A stretch of 64,000 nt of DNA from Clostridium sp. BSD9I1 (GCF_900185645.1 NZ_FYAM01000023.1:682001-746000), one strand, 5' to 3'. Counted from the first letter of the stretch, positions 1-11,630 are shown. Numbers and translations are program-made. The notes: generated by a model from the sequence alone, not told the origin.

Positions 1-955
1 AATTGCTAAATTGTTAAAACGCAGAGTAAATCTAAAAATTATCATGCTAACAGCATTTTCGTTTTTTTCCGCTTTGGTAATCTTTATTTTTATATACTTT
101 ACGGCATCAAAGATTACTACGTCCTGGTTTGGATTAGATTATAAGGAAGCATACGTAAAGAGAGAAATAATGGTTCAATTATCACAAATGTTTCAGCCCA
201 AATATAAATCCTATAGAAGCGGCGTAGATACATCAAATTTTGCACAACAAAATATCAAAGTTTCCCTTGAAAATACCATCGGAAACACTAAAATAGATGA
301 AACCGAGATAAGCGTTAGATATAGTTTTGGCAAACCTGTCAAATCAAGAACAACCGTAGTGCCTCCATTAATATTTGAAGATTTTTCTCATTTTGTTGCT
401 CATGAATCTGATTCTATATCTGGTTTTAAAGTCCTGGAAAATGCACCTAAAGGTACAAAGGCAAAAATATTTGTTGAGTTTAATAAAGCTTTAACATCTC
501 AGCAGATAAAGGAGAATTTTATAAATAAAATAAATAATATAGATACCGCACCTTTAGATATTACACCTATAGCATCAATCGATTCAAAGTTTGTATTAGC
601 AAACCCTTCATATTACCAGGTTAGATCCATTTTCCCATATGATGCTAATAACACTAAGCAACTCGAGGGTAATGGTTTAAAGCAAAATCAATATGAGAAT
701 ATGGACGATGAGGCTCACAAAGAATCTTTAATCGGCAACCTCAATCTTATAAAGAGCAACCTAAAGCTGCTGCAGTCAATGTACCATGAAGATATATTCA
801 AAAATATTAATATTGATGATATGATTAAACATGTTGAAGATAATGGTGCCGAATATGTTGGTATGTATATTTCTGCAGATAGCAAAGAACTATTAAACCT
901 TAAAAGCAGTCCACTTATTCACTGTATGGGAATTGAGAATATAGTTATATGGTAA
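1..955 (+). CDS. Anti-sigma-type membrane regulator (Sigma_reg family), 5' end outside window
   Basis: The reading frame is open from the first complete codon, so the true start lies upstream of the window. What is visible is one hydrophobic membrane segment at about residues 9-30, followed by a soluble, probably extracytoplasmic domain of about 280 residues. The pattern, with a short cytoplasmic N-terminus, one TM, an aromatic-rich stretch after it and a long outer domain, resembles sigma-factor regulator proteins with Sigma_reg_N and Sigma_reg_C domains. These usually sit downstream of an ECF sigma factor gene and restrain it; here that partner would be off the left edge. The family call is from recalled similarity and is moderate. 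Confidence 0.6.
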   Translation, partial: IAKLLKRRVNLKIIMLTAFSFFSALVIFIFIYFTASKITTSWFGLDYKEAYVKREIMVQLSQMFQPKYKSYRSGVDTSNFAQQNIKVSLENTIGNTKIDETEISVRYSFGKPVKSRTTVVPPLIFEDFSHFVAHESDSISGFKVLENAPKGTKAKIFVEFNKALTSQQIKENFINKINNIDTAPLDITPIASIDSKFVLANPSYYQVRSIFPYDANNTKQLEGNGLKQNQYENMDDEAHKESLIGNLNLIKSNLKLLQSMYHEDIFKNINIDDMIKHVEDNGAEYVGMYISADSKELLNLKSSPLIHCMGIENIVIW

Positions 956-972
956 AGCTAATTATAATTTAT

Positions 973-1006
973 AGAGAGGATAAATGTCAGAGTTTATCCT
1001 CTTTTG
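973..1006 (+). terminator. Rho-independent terminator of the anti-sigma-type gene
   Basis: A 10-bp stem (AGAGGATAAA at 975-984, its complement at 993-1002) with an 8-nt loop is followed by a T run. It sits 20 bases after the stop codon. Confidence 0.8.
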
Positions 1007-1077
1007 CTTAGATAAGCATAATGTATAAATTATAGTATAGAAGCTCGATTTGAAAAAGCTTTTCTCTTTTTATTATG

Positions 1078-3702
<2,625 letters not shown>

Positions 3703-3738
3703 AGAACTCACCCCTTTGTAATTTTTGAACTAATGCAT

Positions 3739-3830
3739 TGTATTTATTTCATAATACATGATACAACAGGATTCTGCAATATTATTTTTGAAATCATTTT
3801 ATTGATATATTTCAAAACTTATAGTATTCT
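3739..3830 (+). promoter_or_regulatory. Divergent rph/tetR control region with inverted repeats
   Basis: A promoter for the TetR gene is visible as TTGATA (3802-3807), 17 bp, TATTCT (3825-3830). A 9-bp inverted repeat, TTTTGAAAT at 3786-3794 and ATTTCAAAA at 3809-3817, flanks and overlaps its -35, as expected for an autoregulatory TetR operator. A weaker repeat, TGTATT/AATACA at 3739-3758, lies nearer rph. Confidence 0.5.
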
Positions 3831-3850
3831 ATTCTTGAGGTGAGTTATAT

Positions 3851-4450
3851 ATGGATGGTTTTGAACGACGTACAGAACGAAAAAAAGAAAATATCCTCAA
3901 AACAGCATTCGAATTGTTTTCTACTTATGGTGTACAAAGAGTTAGCATAGCTGAAATAGCGAAAAAGGCAAGGGTGTCCCAGGTCACTATTTATAACTAC
4001 TTCGGAAGTAAGGATGAACTTCTAAAGGATGCCATTTTATCACTTCTTAATAAACGGCTGCAGGAAGATATGGAAGTGATTGAAAGCGATCTACCCTTTC
4101 CTAAAAAAATTGAGACTTTTATCTCTGAAAGAACTAGTGAATTATCGGCAATGAATCCTGATTTTCTTAAAACAATGAAGTCAGAGGACCCCACTATCAG
4201 ACAGATTGCTGAAGATTTTACTAATAATAGATATATTCCCTTGATATTAAAACTAATAGAAAAAGGTCGTGAAGAAGGATATATTCAGCATAATATTTCC
4301 AATCAAGCTATACTAATCTATATTAATATGTTTAGAGAAGGCAAACGCTCAGATTCACTCCTTAACCTTAAGCACAGCAGGGATTTATTCAAAGAACTAG
4401 TCACACTATTTTTCTATGGTATCTTTGGTAAGGCTATAGACAAACAATAA
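3851..4450 (+). CDS. TetR/AcrR family transcriptional regulator
   Basis: The 199-residue protein begins with a classical TetR helix-turn-helix domain (about 10-60; the segment VSIAEIAKKARVSQVTIYNY is diagnostic) and continues into an all-helical ligand-binding domain with little general conservation. GAGGTGAG lies before the ATG. The gene is transcribed away from rph across a 148-bp gap with a palindrome at its own promoter, so it is likely autoregulated and a candidate repressor of rph. The ligand cannot be read from the sequence. Confidence 0.85.
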   Translation: MDGFERRTERKKENILKTAFELFSTYGVQRVSIAEIAKKARVSQVTIYNYFGSKDELLKDAILSLLNKRLQEDMEVIESDLPFPKKIETFISERTSELSAMNPDFLKTMKSEDPTIRQIAEDFTNNRYIPLILKLIEKGREEGYIQHNISNQAILIYINMFREGKRSDSLLNLKHSRDLFKELVTLFFYGIFGKAIDKQ

Positions 4451-4466
4451 TGTATATTAAAAAATT

Positions 4467-4512
4467 AAAACCTCCCAAGGCTAAAGCCGCCCTTGGGGGG
4501 GTTAAATTTTTG
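4467..4512 (+). terminator. Terminator after tetR
   Basis: A GC-rich hairpin, AACCTCCCAAGG paired with CCTTGGGGGGGTT, is followed by AAATTTTT. It lies 20 bases after the tetR stop. Confidence 0.8.
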
Positions 4513-4620
4513 ATTCCTTAAAAATACAACATCATGTATGGAAGCCTTTTGTCATGTTTAGAAACTTCGTATTTCTAGATGTGTTGTATATAAAAATATA
4601 TCATATAATTTAGCAACTTT

Positions 4621-5127
4621 TTATATAGCCTCATTATAATTTAATAATTCTACACGTGTTGAAACTCCTCGAAGTGCAATTAGGTGTATTTGTTCATTTA
4701 TAGTCGTACAGCAATCAGGTAGTATCTTTACACTATATTTTTCTGCTTCTTTAGAAATAGCAGTGAAAATAACACAATTTTGTGTCATCATTCCACATAC
4801 AAGAATTTCTTCTACTCCAAGCTGTGATAATACTTCCCCTAAGTTTGTTTTATAAAAGCCATCTGCAAACCTTTTTATAACTTTCTTTGCATTTGGAGCA
4901 GCTTTTAATATCCTTTGATGAATTTCTGCTCCTTTGGAACCTTCGGTAAAAAGTGTAGAACTAGCATCTGAAGCATGTTGAACTAAAATTACAGGGATAT
5001 TATTAGTATTGGCTTTTTCAATAGCTTTTTCCACATTATTTAAAGTATTTTCAGTATTCCATAATGGAAGTTTGCCATTTTCAAAGTAATCATTTTGTAT
5101 ATCAATAACTATAAGGGCTTTTTTCAT
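4621..5127 (-). CDS. Isochorismatase-family cysteine hydrolase
   Basis: This 168-residue protein has the complete catalytic triad of the isochorismatase/nicotinamidase superfamily: Asp9 in VIDIQNDYF, a lysine near residue 85 in VIKRFADGFYKT, and Cys118 in GMMTQNCV after the non-prolyl cis-peptide region. Members hydrolyse amides or vinyl ethers, and the substrate cannot be assigned. GGAGG precedes the ATG. It lies downstream of the HxlR regulator gene on the same strand, but a terminator separates them, so it probably has its own promoter in the 170-bp gap. HxlR control is plausible but unproven. Confidence 0.85.
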   Translation of the reverse strand: MKKALIVIDIQNDYFENGKLPLWNTENTLNNVEKAIEKANTNNIPVILVQHASDASSTLFTEGSKGAEIHQRILKAAPNAKKVIKRFADGFYKTNLGEVLSQLGVEEILVCGMMTQNCVIFTAISKEAEKYSVKILPDCCTTINEQIHLIALRGVSTRVELLNYNEAI

Positions 5128-5280
5128 TTTTATAACCTCCTCAATTTAGCTTTATTTAAATTTATCTTATTCTAATTAATTCATGAAAGTTTACTGTATT
5201 AATAATAGCATGGATTATTTCATTATAAAATTACCCACTTTTTTGTGTGTATTACTTTTATATATTTAATTAAAATTAAT

Positions 5281-5319
5281 AAAAAAACATTAATGCTTTA
5301 ATCAGCACTAATGTTTTTT
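5281..5319 (-). terminator. Terminator overlapping the end of the HxlR gene
   Basis: On the minus strand, AAAAACATTAGTGC pairs with GCATTAATGTTTTT, followed by T residues. The stem includes the last codons of the HxlR gene. Confidence 0.75.
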
Positions 5320-5645
5320 ATTTGCTCATTTAAATATTCTCGTCCTACTTCCTGCATAATTTCTAAAGCCTTTATTATTTTACGGCCCCTATCTTCTGTC
5401 AAGAAATACTCTACCCTAAGAGGATAACCTTGATACTGAATCTTGTCTACTAGCCCAAATTCTCTTAATTCGTTTAGTTGCTGCAGTAGCATCTTTTGAC
5501 TTATTCCCTTTATGTCCTTTTCCAACTGAGATAAGGACGTTTTACCATGATACTTTAATTGCCAAAGAATAACTGTTTTCCATTTGCCTTTTAATATATC
5601 GTGTGTAATTTCTAATGGACATGTGTATTCTTTGCGAAGCTTCAT
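5298..5645 (-). CDS. HxlR-family winged-helix regulator
   Basis: The 115-residue protein carries the short N-terminal cysteine (Cys9, in YTCPLEITHDIL) followed by GKWKTVILWQL, the hallmark of HxlR-type MarR-like regulators, which often sense aldehydes, thiol stress or redox state through that cysteine. The winged-helix domain spans almost the whole protein. GGAGGGGGA precedes the ATG. The adjacent hydrolase gene (4621-5127) is the obvious candidate target; the galactose operon upstream is separated only by a short gap but is functionally unrelated. Confidence 0.88.
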   Translation of the reverse strand: MKLRKEYTCPLEITHDILKGKWKTVILWQLKYHGKTSLSQLEKDIKGISQKMLLQQLNELREFGLVDKIQYQGYPLRVEYFLTEDRGRKIIKALEIMQEVGREYLNEQIKNISAD

Positions 5646-5690
5646 ATAAATCCCCCTCCACAGTTAATTCGAATCCTTATAAGCATATTT

Positions 5691-6620
5691 CTATTTCAAT
5701 TCAATTTCAATCTTAAATTCCAAAGTTTCTTTTGGTTTCAACACTAAAACATTTCCTTTCTTAGAAGCTATATCAATACTGTCATAATAGCCATTTGTAG
5801 GTTCAAATGCACAGTTGTAGTCTCCTCTAAATCTCCCTTCAGTAACCCAAAAACCAACATAGGGAAGCTTTTCTTTATTGAAATACACGTTATAAGTTAC
5901 ATCTTTAGATGGATAATAAGCACCGCATTTTCCTTCCTTAACTGCTCCATGAGCATAATACTTCTCTTCATTATTTGAAGTTCTATCAAGCACTCTATCT
6001 AAATGAATGTTGTTTCCACTTTCATCCTTTGTAACAGGATAAGAATGTACTTTAGAAGCTTCACCAAGATATTTACTTTCATGTACATTTATAACCTTAT
6101 CAGTTCCCTTTGGAAATAAAAGCTGCATATCTTTTTCACAGTTTATAAGACAATGCATTGCCCATATACATGGAAATTCCGTTTCTCCCAAGTTTTCTAT
6201 ATTATATTCAACTACTACCCTATCACCTTGTAAATATATAGTTTTCTTGTAATCATAATTTAAAATAGCACTTTTATATTCCAAAGCTACTTTTCCATTT
6301 TCAAGTTTATAATCAAACTTTGCAGTCCATATTTCGCCATGATCTGGATAAACTACATTTTTGTCATTTATAATTACATTGCTTTCATCAATTGTGGGAA
6401 AAGCATCATCAAATCCTGAGGCATCAAACTCTTGGAAGGATGAATATAATTGTGGGGTTTTATAAACTTGCTCTTTGTTTTGAAATAGAAGTTCAAACTC
6501 CTTATCTTTTCTAAAAATTGAAGCTATTTTCCCTCCTAGTTCTGGAATCACTATAACTCTTAAGAAATCATTTTGGATTTTAATGGCACGGCATTCCTTA
6601 AATCTTATATTTGAAATCAT
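5691..6620 (-). CDS. Aldose 1-epimerase-like protein (galactose mutarotase)
   Basis: This 309-residue beta-sandwich protein carries signature positions of the GalM-like superfamily: a histidine in YPDHGEIW (about 93), another in AMHCLINC (about 165), and the glutamate in CAFEPTNGYYDS (about 276). The expected role is interconversion of alpha and beta galactose before phosphorylation. It is the last gene of galT-galK-galM, 17 bases after galK, with GGAG before the ATG. It belongs to the divergent LacX/YihR-like branch rather than classical GalM, so a related sugar is possible. Confidence 0.8.
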   Translation of the reverse strand: MISNIRFKECRAIKIQNDFLRVIVIPELGGKIASIFRKDKEFELLFQNKEQVYKTPQLYSSFQEFDASGFDDAFPTIDESNVIINDKNVVYPDHGEIWTAKFDYKLENGKVALEYKSAILNYDYKKTIYLQGDRVVVEYNIENLGETEFPCIWAMHCLINCEKDMQLLFPKGTDKVINVHESKYLGEASKVHSYPVTKDESGNNIHLDRVLDRTSNNEEKYYAHGAVKEGKCGAYYPSKDVTYNVYFNKEKLPYVGFWVTEGRFRGDYNCAFEPTNGYYDSIDIASKKGNVLVLKPKETLEFKIEIELK

Positions 6621-6637
6621 TATTTTCTCCTTTATTC

Positions 6638-7801
6638 TTAAGAATATATTTCTTCAGTTCCATCACCAATGCCGCTAAGGTAAAAGCTTGGCTCATATCC
6701 CATTTTATTTTTATAATTTTCTGTAACTATACAAGTAAAATTATTTACTTCAGCCTTTTTCACAATAGCTATAGCACATCCCCCAAAACCTGCACCAGTC
6801 ATTCTTGCGCCAAGACATCCCTTAACTTTTAACGTTTCAGAAACAATGGTATCAAGTTCCTTACCTGAAACTTCATACAAATCTCTAAGGGAATTGTGAG
6901 ACTCTGTAAGAAGTTCTCCAAATTTTTCTATTTTACCTTCGTTAAGATACTTATAAGCTTCCTTCGTTCTCTGGTTTTCATAAACTGCATGTTTGGCCCT
7001 TTTTCTCACATTATCTTCTTTAATTAGCTTCTCCATTTCATTAAATTCTTCTGTACTTAACTGGCAAAGAGCATTTATTTGCTTTTGTGTTTGAAGTATT
7101 CTTAAAGCTTCTTCACATTCTGCTCTTCTTTCATTATATTTTGATTCATTTAAAGCTCTTCTCTTATTCGTATCTAAAATTACAAGATAATTATCTTTAA
7201 GATCTACATTGCAATAGTTATACTTTAATGTATTACAATCTAATAATATGGCTTTATTTTTCTTGCCCATCCCTATAGCAAACTGATCCATTATACCGCA
7301 ATTTACTCCTACAAAGGTGTTTTCTGCCCTCTGACAAAGCTTCACAAGTTCAATCCTATCTAGCTTTCCTTCATTAAACAGGTTATCAATAATCACTGCC
7401 ATTAGCACTTCAAGGGATGCAGAAGAGGATAAACCAGCACCACTAGGAATATTTCCGCTGACAAGTATGTCCATGCCATAAACCTTATATCCCCTTTGCA
7501 TCATTTCTACTATTACACCTTTTGGATAATTAGCCCACCCATCACTTTCACTGAACTTTATTTCATCAATATCAACTTCTACTTTTAAATTGAAGTTTGT
7601 TGAAGCAAAATTTATTTTTCTATCGTTCCTTTTACGAGCGCAGCCATAGGTTCCAAAGTCTAACGCACAGGGCAGAACATATCCCCCATTATAATCTATA
7701 TGTTCTCCAACTAAATTTACTCTTCCTGGAGAAGTAAATGTTCTCATTTCTCCGCGCCCATAAAGCTTTCTAAATTCCTCTTTTAATTCATCAATCTGCA
7801 T
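6638..7801 (-). CDS. galK: Galactokinase
   Basis: The protein of 387 residues is typical galactokinase length. It has the galactose signature GRVNLVGEHIDYNGG (26-40), the GHMP-kinase ATP loop PSGAGLSSSASLEV (about 120), NCGIMDQFA with the catalytic aspartate, and the C-terminal GHMP motif GARMTGAGFGGCA. It phosphorylates galactose to galactose 1-phosphate in the cytoplasm. It follows galT by 13 bases and precedes the mutarotase by 17 bases, so the three form one Leloir transcription unit. GAGGAGG precedes the ATG. Confidence 0.97.
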   Translation of the reverse strand: MQIDELKEEFRKLYGRGEMRTFTSPGRVNLVGEHIDYNGGYVLPCALDFGTYGCARKRNDRKINFASTNFNLKVEVDIDEIKFSESDGWANYPKGVIVEMMQRGYKVYGMDILVSGNIPSGAGLSSSASLEVLMAVIIDNLFNEGKLDRIELVKLCQRAENTFVGVNCGIMDQFAIGMGKKNKAILLDCNTLKYNYCNVDLKDNYLVILDTNKRRALNESKYNERRAECEEALRILQTQKQINALCQLSTEEFNEMEKLIKEDNVRKRAKHAVYENQRTKEAYKYLNEGKIEKFGELLTESHNSLRDLYEVSGKELDTIVSETLKVKGCLGARMTGAGFGGCAIAIVKKAEVNNFTCIVTENYKNKMGYEPSFYLSGIGDGTEEIYS

Positions 7802-7814
7802 ACCTTATCCTCCT

Positions 7815-9374
7815 CTACATCCCTTCAAAGTTTACCGTATTTACAAACTTTATTAACCCTTTAAATCCTTCTTCATTCCTTTTGTAAACTCCAGCATCCA
7901 TAAGAACATTTAAAAATTTGTACCCCACTTCATCTTTAATTATTTTGCTGCTTTCCTCGTTACTGCAGCTTGTTCCATATTCATAAATTAACTCTTCTAT
8001 CCATGACATATGTTTATATAATGAGCAATTTTTATCCTTTTTCATTTCATCAGTAAGCTTTACCCTTCCTTGAAGAATTTTTTCTATTTCTTTAAGCTCT
8101 ATATTAAGTCTCGCAGGAAGCACTGCTAATCCCATAACCTCAATTAACCCTATATTTTCTTTCTTAATATGGTGAAGATTTTTATTAGGATGAAATATTC
8201 CATCTGGATATTTATCCGTTGTCCTATTATTACGAAGAACTAAATCCATTTCAAATTCACCATGTTTATTTTTTCTTGCAATAGGCGTTATAGTATTATG
8301 ATTAATAATCTTTCCGTTTCCCTTAGTAAAAGCAATAATGTCTAACTCTTCGTCACTATACTTACGCCATGAAGTTAAAATCTTTGATGAGTACTCAATA
8401 ATCTTATCTACATTTTTCGAAGATAATCTTATGACAGACATAGGCCATTTTACAATTCCTATCCTAATTTCTTCATCTTTTCTTGAAAAGTAATATTCAA
8501 TAGGCGCCTTTTCCATTGGAAAAGTATGTCTTCCTCCTTGAAAATGCTCATGGCTGAGTATTGATCCGCCAACTATGGGTAAGTCTGCATTTGACCCCAT
8601 AAAATAGTGCGGAAACTGTTCTATAAAGCTAAACAATCTACTAAATGTTTTATTAGAAATTTCCATAGGAACATGCTCTTCATAGAAAAGAATGCAGTGC
8701 TCGTTATAATAAACATAGGGAGAGTATTGTAAATACCACTGCTCAGCATTTAAATTTATGGGAATAACCCTATGATTTTGTCTTGCAGGATGATTAATCC
8801 TCCCAGCATACCCTACATTTTCAATGCATAATAAGCATTTGGGATAACTTCTTTCAGGCATCATTTTAACCGCTGCTATTTCCTTAGGATCTTTTTCAGG
8901 TTTAGATAAGTTAATTGTTATATCTAAACTTCCGTAATCCGTTTCTGTATTCCAGTATAAATTTTGTGATATTCTATCCATTCTTATATAATTAGATGCC
9001 TTTGAAAGCTCATAATACTCAGCGGTAGCATATTCTGCACCCTTATTTTTATAAGTATTAAAGAAATTCTTAACAACCTCAGATTGTCTTGGCATAAGAA
9101 GTCCCATGAGTTTTGTATCAAATAATTCCCTATATGTTACTGTGTTATCTTGTAATAATCCTTTATCTATAGCATAAGCTAAAATATTATCTAGGATTTT
9201 CTGTGGTGTTTCTATGTCTTCATTAGGTATGTCTGAATGTAAATATTCATCCACATTGAGTAAATCAATTAAGGCATTCCTTGAAGGTATGATATCTATC
9301 TTTTCAATCATTTTATGTTTTAATGCAAATTGTAATAATCTATCAATTTCTAGAGAAATATTGATTTTCTTCAT
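7815..9374 (-). CDS. galT: UDP-glucose--hexose-1-phosphate uridylyltransferase, class II
   Basis: The product (519 residues) is the long Gram-positive class II GalT. It has the N-terminal helical region characteristic of that class, the ENVGYAGR segment near residue 200 and the nucleotidyl-transfer motif SHEHFQGGRH, whose second histidine is expected to be uridylylated. It exchanges UMP between UDP-glucose and galactose 1-phosphate. I prefer the ATG at 9374: the ATG four codons earlier directly abuts AAAGGA, leaving no room for ribosome spacing. First gene of galTKM. No epimerase galE is present in the window. Confidence 0.95.
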   Translation of the reverse strand: MKKINISLEIDRLLQFALKHKMIEKIDIIPSRNALIDLLNVDEYLHSDIPNEDIETPQKILDNILAYAIDKGLLQDNTVTYRELFDTKLMGLLMPRQSEVVKNFFNTYKNKGAEYATAEYYELSKASNYIRMDRISQNLYWNTETDYGSLDITINLSKPEKDPKEIAAVKMMPERSYPKCLLCIENVGYAGRINHPARQNHRVIPINLNAEQWYLQYSPYVYYNEHCILFYEEHVPMEISNKTFSRLFSFIEQFPHYFMGSNADLPIVGGSILSHEHFQGGRHTFPMEKAPIEYYFSRKDEEIRIGIVKWPMSVIRLSSKNVDKIIEYSSKILTSWRKYSDEELDIIAFTKGNGKIINHNTITPIARKNKHGEFEMDLVLRNNRTTDKYPDGIFHPNKNLHHIKKENIGLIEVMGLAVLPARLNIELKEIEKILQGRVKLTDEMKKDKNCSLYKHMSWIEELIYEYGTSCSNEESSKIIKDEVGYKFLNVLMDAGVYKRNEEGFKGLIKFVNTVNFEGM

Positions 9375-9423
9375 ATAAACATCCATTCCTTTCCCTATGT
9401 TTAATGAAAAAGGTCTCAGGAGT

Positions 9424-9439
9424 AAATACTTAAGTATTT
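9424..9439. promoter_or_regulatory. Perfect 16-bp palindrome upstream of galT
   Basis: AAATACTTAAGTATTT is a perfect palindrome 50 bp upstream of galT, nested in wider arms AGTAAATA (9421-9428) and TATTTACT (9448-9455). It is a candidate operator for the gal operon. A second perfect 16-bp palindrome, TGTTATAATTATAACA, lies at 9527-9542. No cognate regulator was identified. Confidence 0.4.
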
Positions 9440-9571
9440 TAGATTTCTATTTACTTTAAAACCCCATTACCATACTTATGTATTAAAGATTCATAAATTT
9501 TATGATTAATATTTTTATTTAATTCATGTTATAATTATAACAATGATATTTAGTTTCTAACTATTAAACTA

Positions 9572-9600
9572 TTGCACTTCTTCCATGTTGATGGTAAAAT
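9572..9600 (+). promoter_or_regulatory. Probable sigma-A promoter of the MerR gene
   Basis: TTGCAC (9572-9577), a 17-bp spacer and TAAAAT (9595-9600) lie 35 bp before the ATG, with a strong GGGGGG ribosome site between. Confidence 0.5.
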
Positions 9601-9634
9601 ATAACAATAAGGGTATTATCTGGGGGGATTATAA

Positions 9635-10513
9635 ATGAAAAAAGTAGATAAGTATTGTATAGGTGAGGTAGAAGAAATTTGTAATATTCCTAGAAAAACA
9701 TTGCGCTATTATGATTCAATAAAATTGGTTGTACCTGAATTTAGGGATGAAGTAAATAACTATAGATATTATAGTAAGAACCAAATGGTAACATTATGTA
9801 TAATTCGTAAACTAAGAATGTTTGGATTTACATTAGAACAAATCCAGCAAATTGTAAAGGATAATAAAACTGAAACCTTTAAAAAAAGTATAGAATGCAA
9901 ACTTTTAGAAATATCTGATGAAATAAATAAACTTCAAAAAACATATTACGATGCCTATACCTTTTTGGAAAGGCTGAAAAAAGGAGCAGACATCATTTCC
10001 TACTGCGATAAAGAGGATGCTACTTGCAAAAGTATACACATTGAAAAAATTCCTGAAATCGATTTAGTGTTTACTAAAAAAGTAATGAAAAATTATTCAA
10101 ATTCAGAGGTTTCTTTAGAAAGATGGATGGAAATAACTGATTTATGTAGTAAGCTGCAGCTAAAGAGTAAGGGATCAATTGTTGTTACATACCATTCAAA
10201 CCCTCTTGAGCAGTTTTTGTTTAAGGATTCAATCGTTGAATTTGGAATGTGCATAGAATCTCCTATTGAATGCGATAATTGCAGAAAGTTTGGAGGTTTT
10301 ACTGCGGCTACTACTACTCACGTTGGAAATTATTCGAATATTATAAATACTCATATAGAAATGATACAGTGGATTAACAAAAATGGTTACGAGATTGCCG
10401 GTAATATATCTGAAGAATTTATTATATCACCTCTTGATGTAAATAACGTAGACGAGCATATTACAAAAGTAATAATCCCAGTAACAAAAATTGATTGCGA
10501 AAAGAAAAAATAG
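9635..10513 (+). CDS. MerR-family regulator with GyrI-like effector domain
   Basis: Residues 6-75 form a MerR winged helix (YCIGEVEEICNIPRKTLRYY and the NYRYYSKNQ wing); a coiled-coil dimer helix follows (about 80-125); residues 150-285 look like a GyrI/SOUL-type small-molecule-binding barrel, as in BmrR. Such proteins twist an over-long promoter spacer and activate efflux or detoxification genes when they bind hydrophobic cations. No transporter lies next to it. Four cysteines in the second half (for example ECDNCRKF) could bind metal or be redox-active. Confidence 0.85.
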   Translation: MKKVDKYCIGEVEEICNIPRKTLRYYDSIKLVVPEFRDEVNNYRYYSKNQMVTLCIIRKLRMFGFTLEQIQQIVKDNKTETFKKSIECKLLEISDEINKLQKTYYDAYTFLERLKKGADIISYCDKEDATCKSIHIEKIPEIDLVFTKKVMKNYSNSEVSLERWMEITDLCSKLQLKSKGSIVVTYHSNPLEQFLFKDSIVEFGMCIESPIECDNCRKFGGFTAATTTHVGNYSNIINTHIEMIQWINKNGYEIAGNISEEFIISPLDVNNVDEHITKVIIPVTKIDCEKKK

Positions 10514-10546
10514 GCCCTATTCTTGCTTTTAAATGATACCCCTTGG

Positions 10547-10639
10547 GTAGTATTATTCACTAACTGAAATTACTACGAAGCTAATAATGATTTTGACGAA
10601 TCTCTGCTTTGTAGCATATTCACTAACTGAAACTACTAC
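10547..10639. repeat. Two tandem copies of a hairpin-forming repeat
   Basis: Copies at 10547-10576 and 10611-10639 share ATTCACTAACTGAA plus flanking GTAG / ACTAC arms (one mismatch over 22 bases). Each can fold, GTAG..TTCA pairing with TGAA..CTAC around a CTAAC loop. The second is followed by CCCCTTTTT and could terminate plus-strand transcription from the MerR gene. The pair lies between convergent genes. Confidence 0.55.
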
Positions 10640-10658
10640 CCCTTTTTAATTATGCCTT

Positions 10659-11195
10659 TTAATGATAACGCAAAATTTCTGAAACTTCTTTTCTTCTTGG
10701 GGCCTTTGGCTCCTCTGCTGGATATCCACATGCAACCAATACAATAATCAATTCGTCTTCCGGCAAATCAATAAATTTTGTAACTCCTTCTTCGTCAAAA
10801 GATGCCATAATTACAGTCCCCAGTCCCAATTCTTCTGCTGCAAGGCAAATATTTTGACATGCAAGTCCAGTGTCAAACATCTCCCATGTCGCTCCTTTAG
10901 CTGTAGAAGTAGAGCCATCTCTTTCGTAACCAGAGCGGTTCTTTACAATAGAAAGAGCCAGAAGCATTGGAGCATTTTCAACAATGTGTACATTTTCAGG
11001 TGCTACCAAAGTACTCGCAATTGTCTGAATCTCATTGTCTTTTTCAATAACTGTATATCGAACAGCTTTACAATTATTCCAGGATGGAGCCCACCTTGCA
11101 CAATCAATAAGCTGCTCTATCACTTCATGTTCTATCTTACGTGATTTATATCTACGGATGCTTCGTCTTTTTTTAATAGATTCTATTACATTCAT
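10659..11195 (-). CDS. Nitroreductase-family flavoprotein
   Basis: The protein of 178 residues shows the FMN-binding start IKKRRSIRRYKSRKIE, ARWAPSWNNCKAVRY, and a GLGTVIMASFDEEGV segment typical of small FMN-dependent nitroreductases or enoyl reductases. The ATG at 11195 is chosen over the one seven codons upstream because GAGG is well spaced and it starts directly after the stop of the preceding gene. It is the last gene of the ten-gene operon, so it may handle a redox step of that pathway or be a general reductase; substrate unknown. Confidence 0.85.
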   Translation of the reverse strand: MNVIESIKKRRSIRRYKSRKIEHEVIEQLIDCARWAPSWNNCKAVRYTVIEKDNEIQTIASTLVAPENVHIVENAPMLLALSIVKNRSGYERDGSTSTAKGATWEMFDTGLACQNICLAAEELGLGTVIMASFDEEGVTKFIDLPEDELIIVLVACGYPAEEPKAPRRKEVSEILRYH

Positions 11196-11196
11196 A

Positions 11197-11574
11197 TTAA
11201 TATGCCTCGTAAACAAACTGAACTACTGTTGATAATGGTGGATCAGGTAGTACATCAATAGAACTTGGAAATTCTGGATTTTCAGGAACTTCAATAATCT
11301 TGAAAGAACGAACCTCGATTAATGCACGGTTTTCATCTATGCTTTTAATTCTTGCAATATACTCCATGTAGTCACCTGCATGTGAAGGGACATAAAGGCG
11401 AACCTTCTTTACTTCAACACAATGACCTGTGTTTCCAAATACTTTTGCCATAAGACGATTTGCTGTATCATTCATAAGTGTGATGTTTCTTGCTCCGTTT
11501 ACAACTCCCCCACCATAAAATACGTCACGGTCTGACATTCTATAACGATATGTTACTGTTTGTTGTTCATTCAT
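11197..11574 (-). CDS. Small hotdog protein, beta-aminoacyl-CoA ammonia-lyase-like, copy 2 of the 125-residue subunit
   Basis: This 125-residue protein keeps the N-terminal block of the 3-aminobutyryl-CoA / beta-alanyl-CoA ammonia-lyase family: DVFYGGGVVNGARNITLMND here, compared with a DAHYxGxLVxGA pattern recalled for characterised lyases. It lacks the family's later GD-x-S-L-F-L-GY block. Those enzymes eliminate ammonia from a beta-aminoacyl-CoA to give an enoyl-CoA. It differs from the copy at 13375-13752 by two residues (Glu/Gly and Ala/Thr), and follows its 152-residue partner by 56 bases, suggesting a heteromer. AGGAG precedes the ATG. Confidence 0.65.
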   Translation of the reverse strand: MNEQQTVTYRYRMSDRDVFYGGGVVNGARNITLMNDTANRLMAKVFGNTGHCVEVKKVRLYVPSHAGDYMEYIARIKSIDENRALIEVRSFKIIEVPENPEFPSSIDVLPDPPLSTVVQFVYEAY

Positions 11575-11630
11575 AGCATAATTCTCCTTTATTCTATATT
11601 TTCAGTTTGCCTGTTTTTTAAAGCCTTAAT

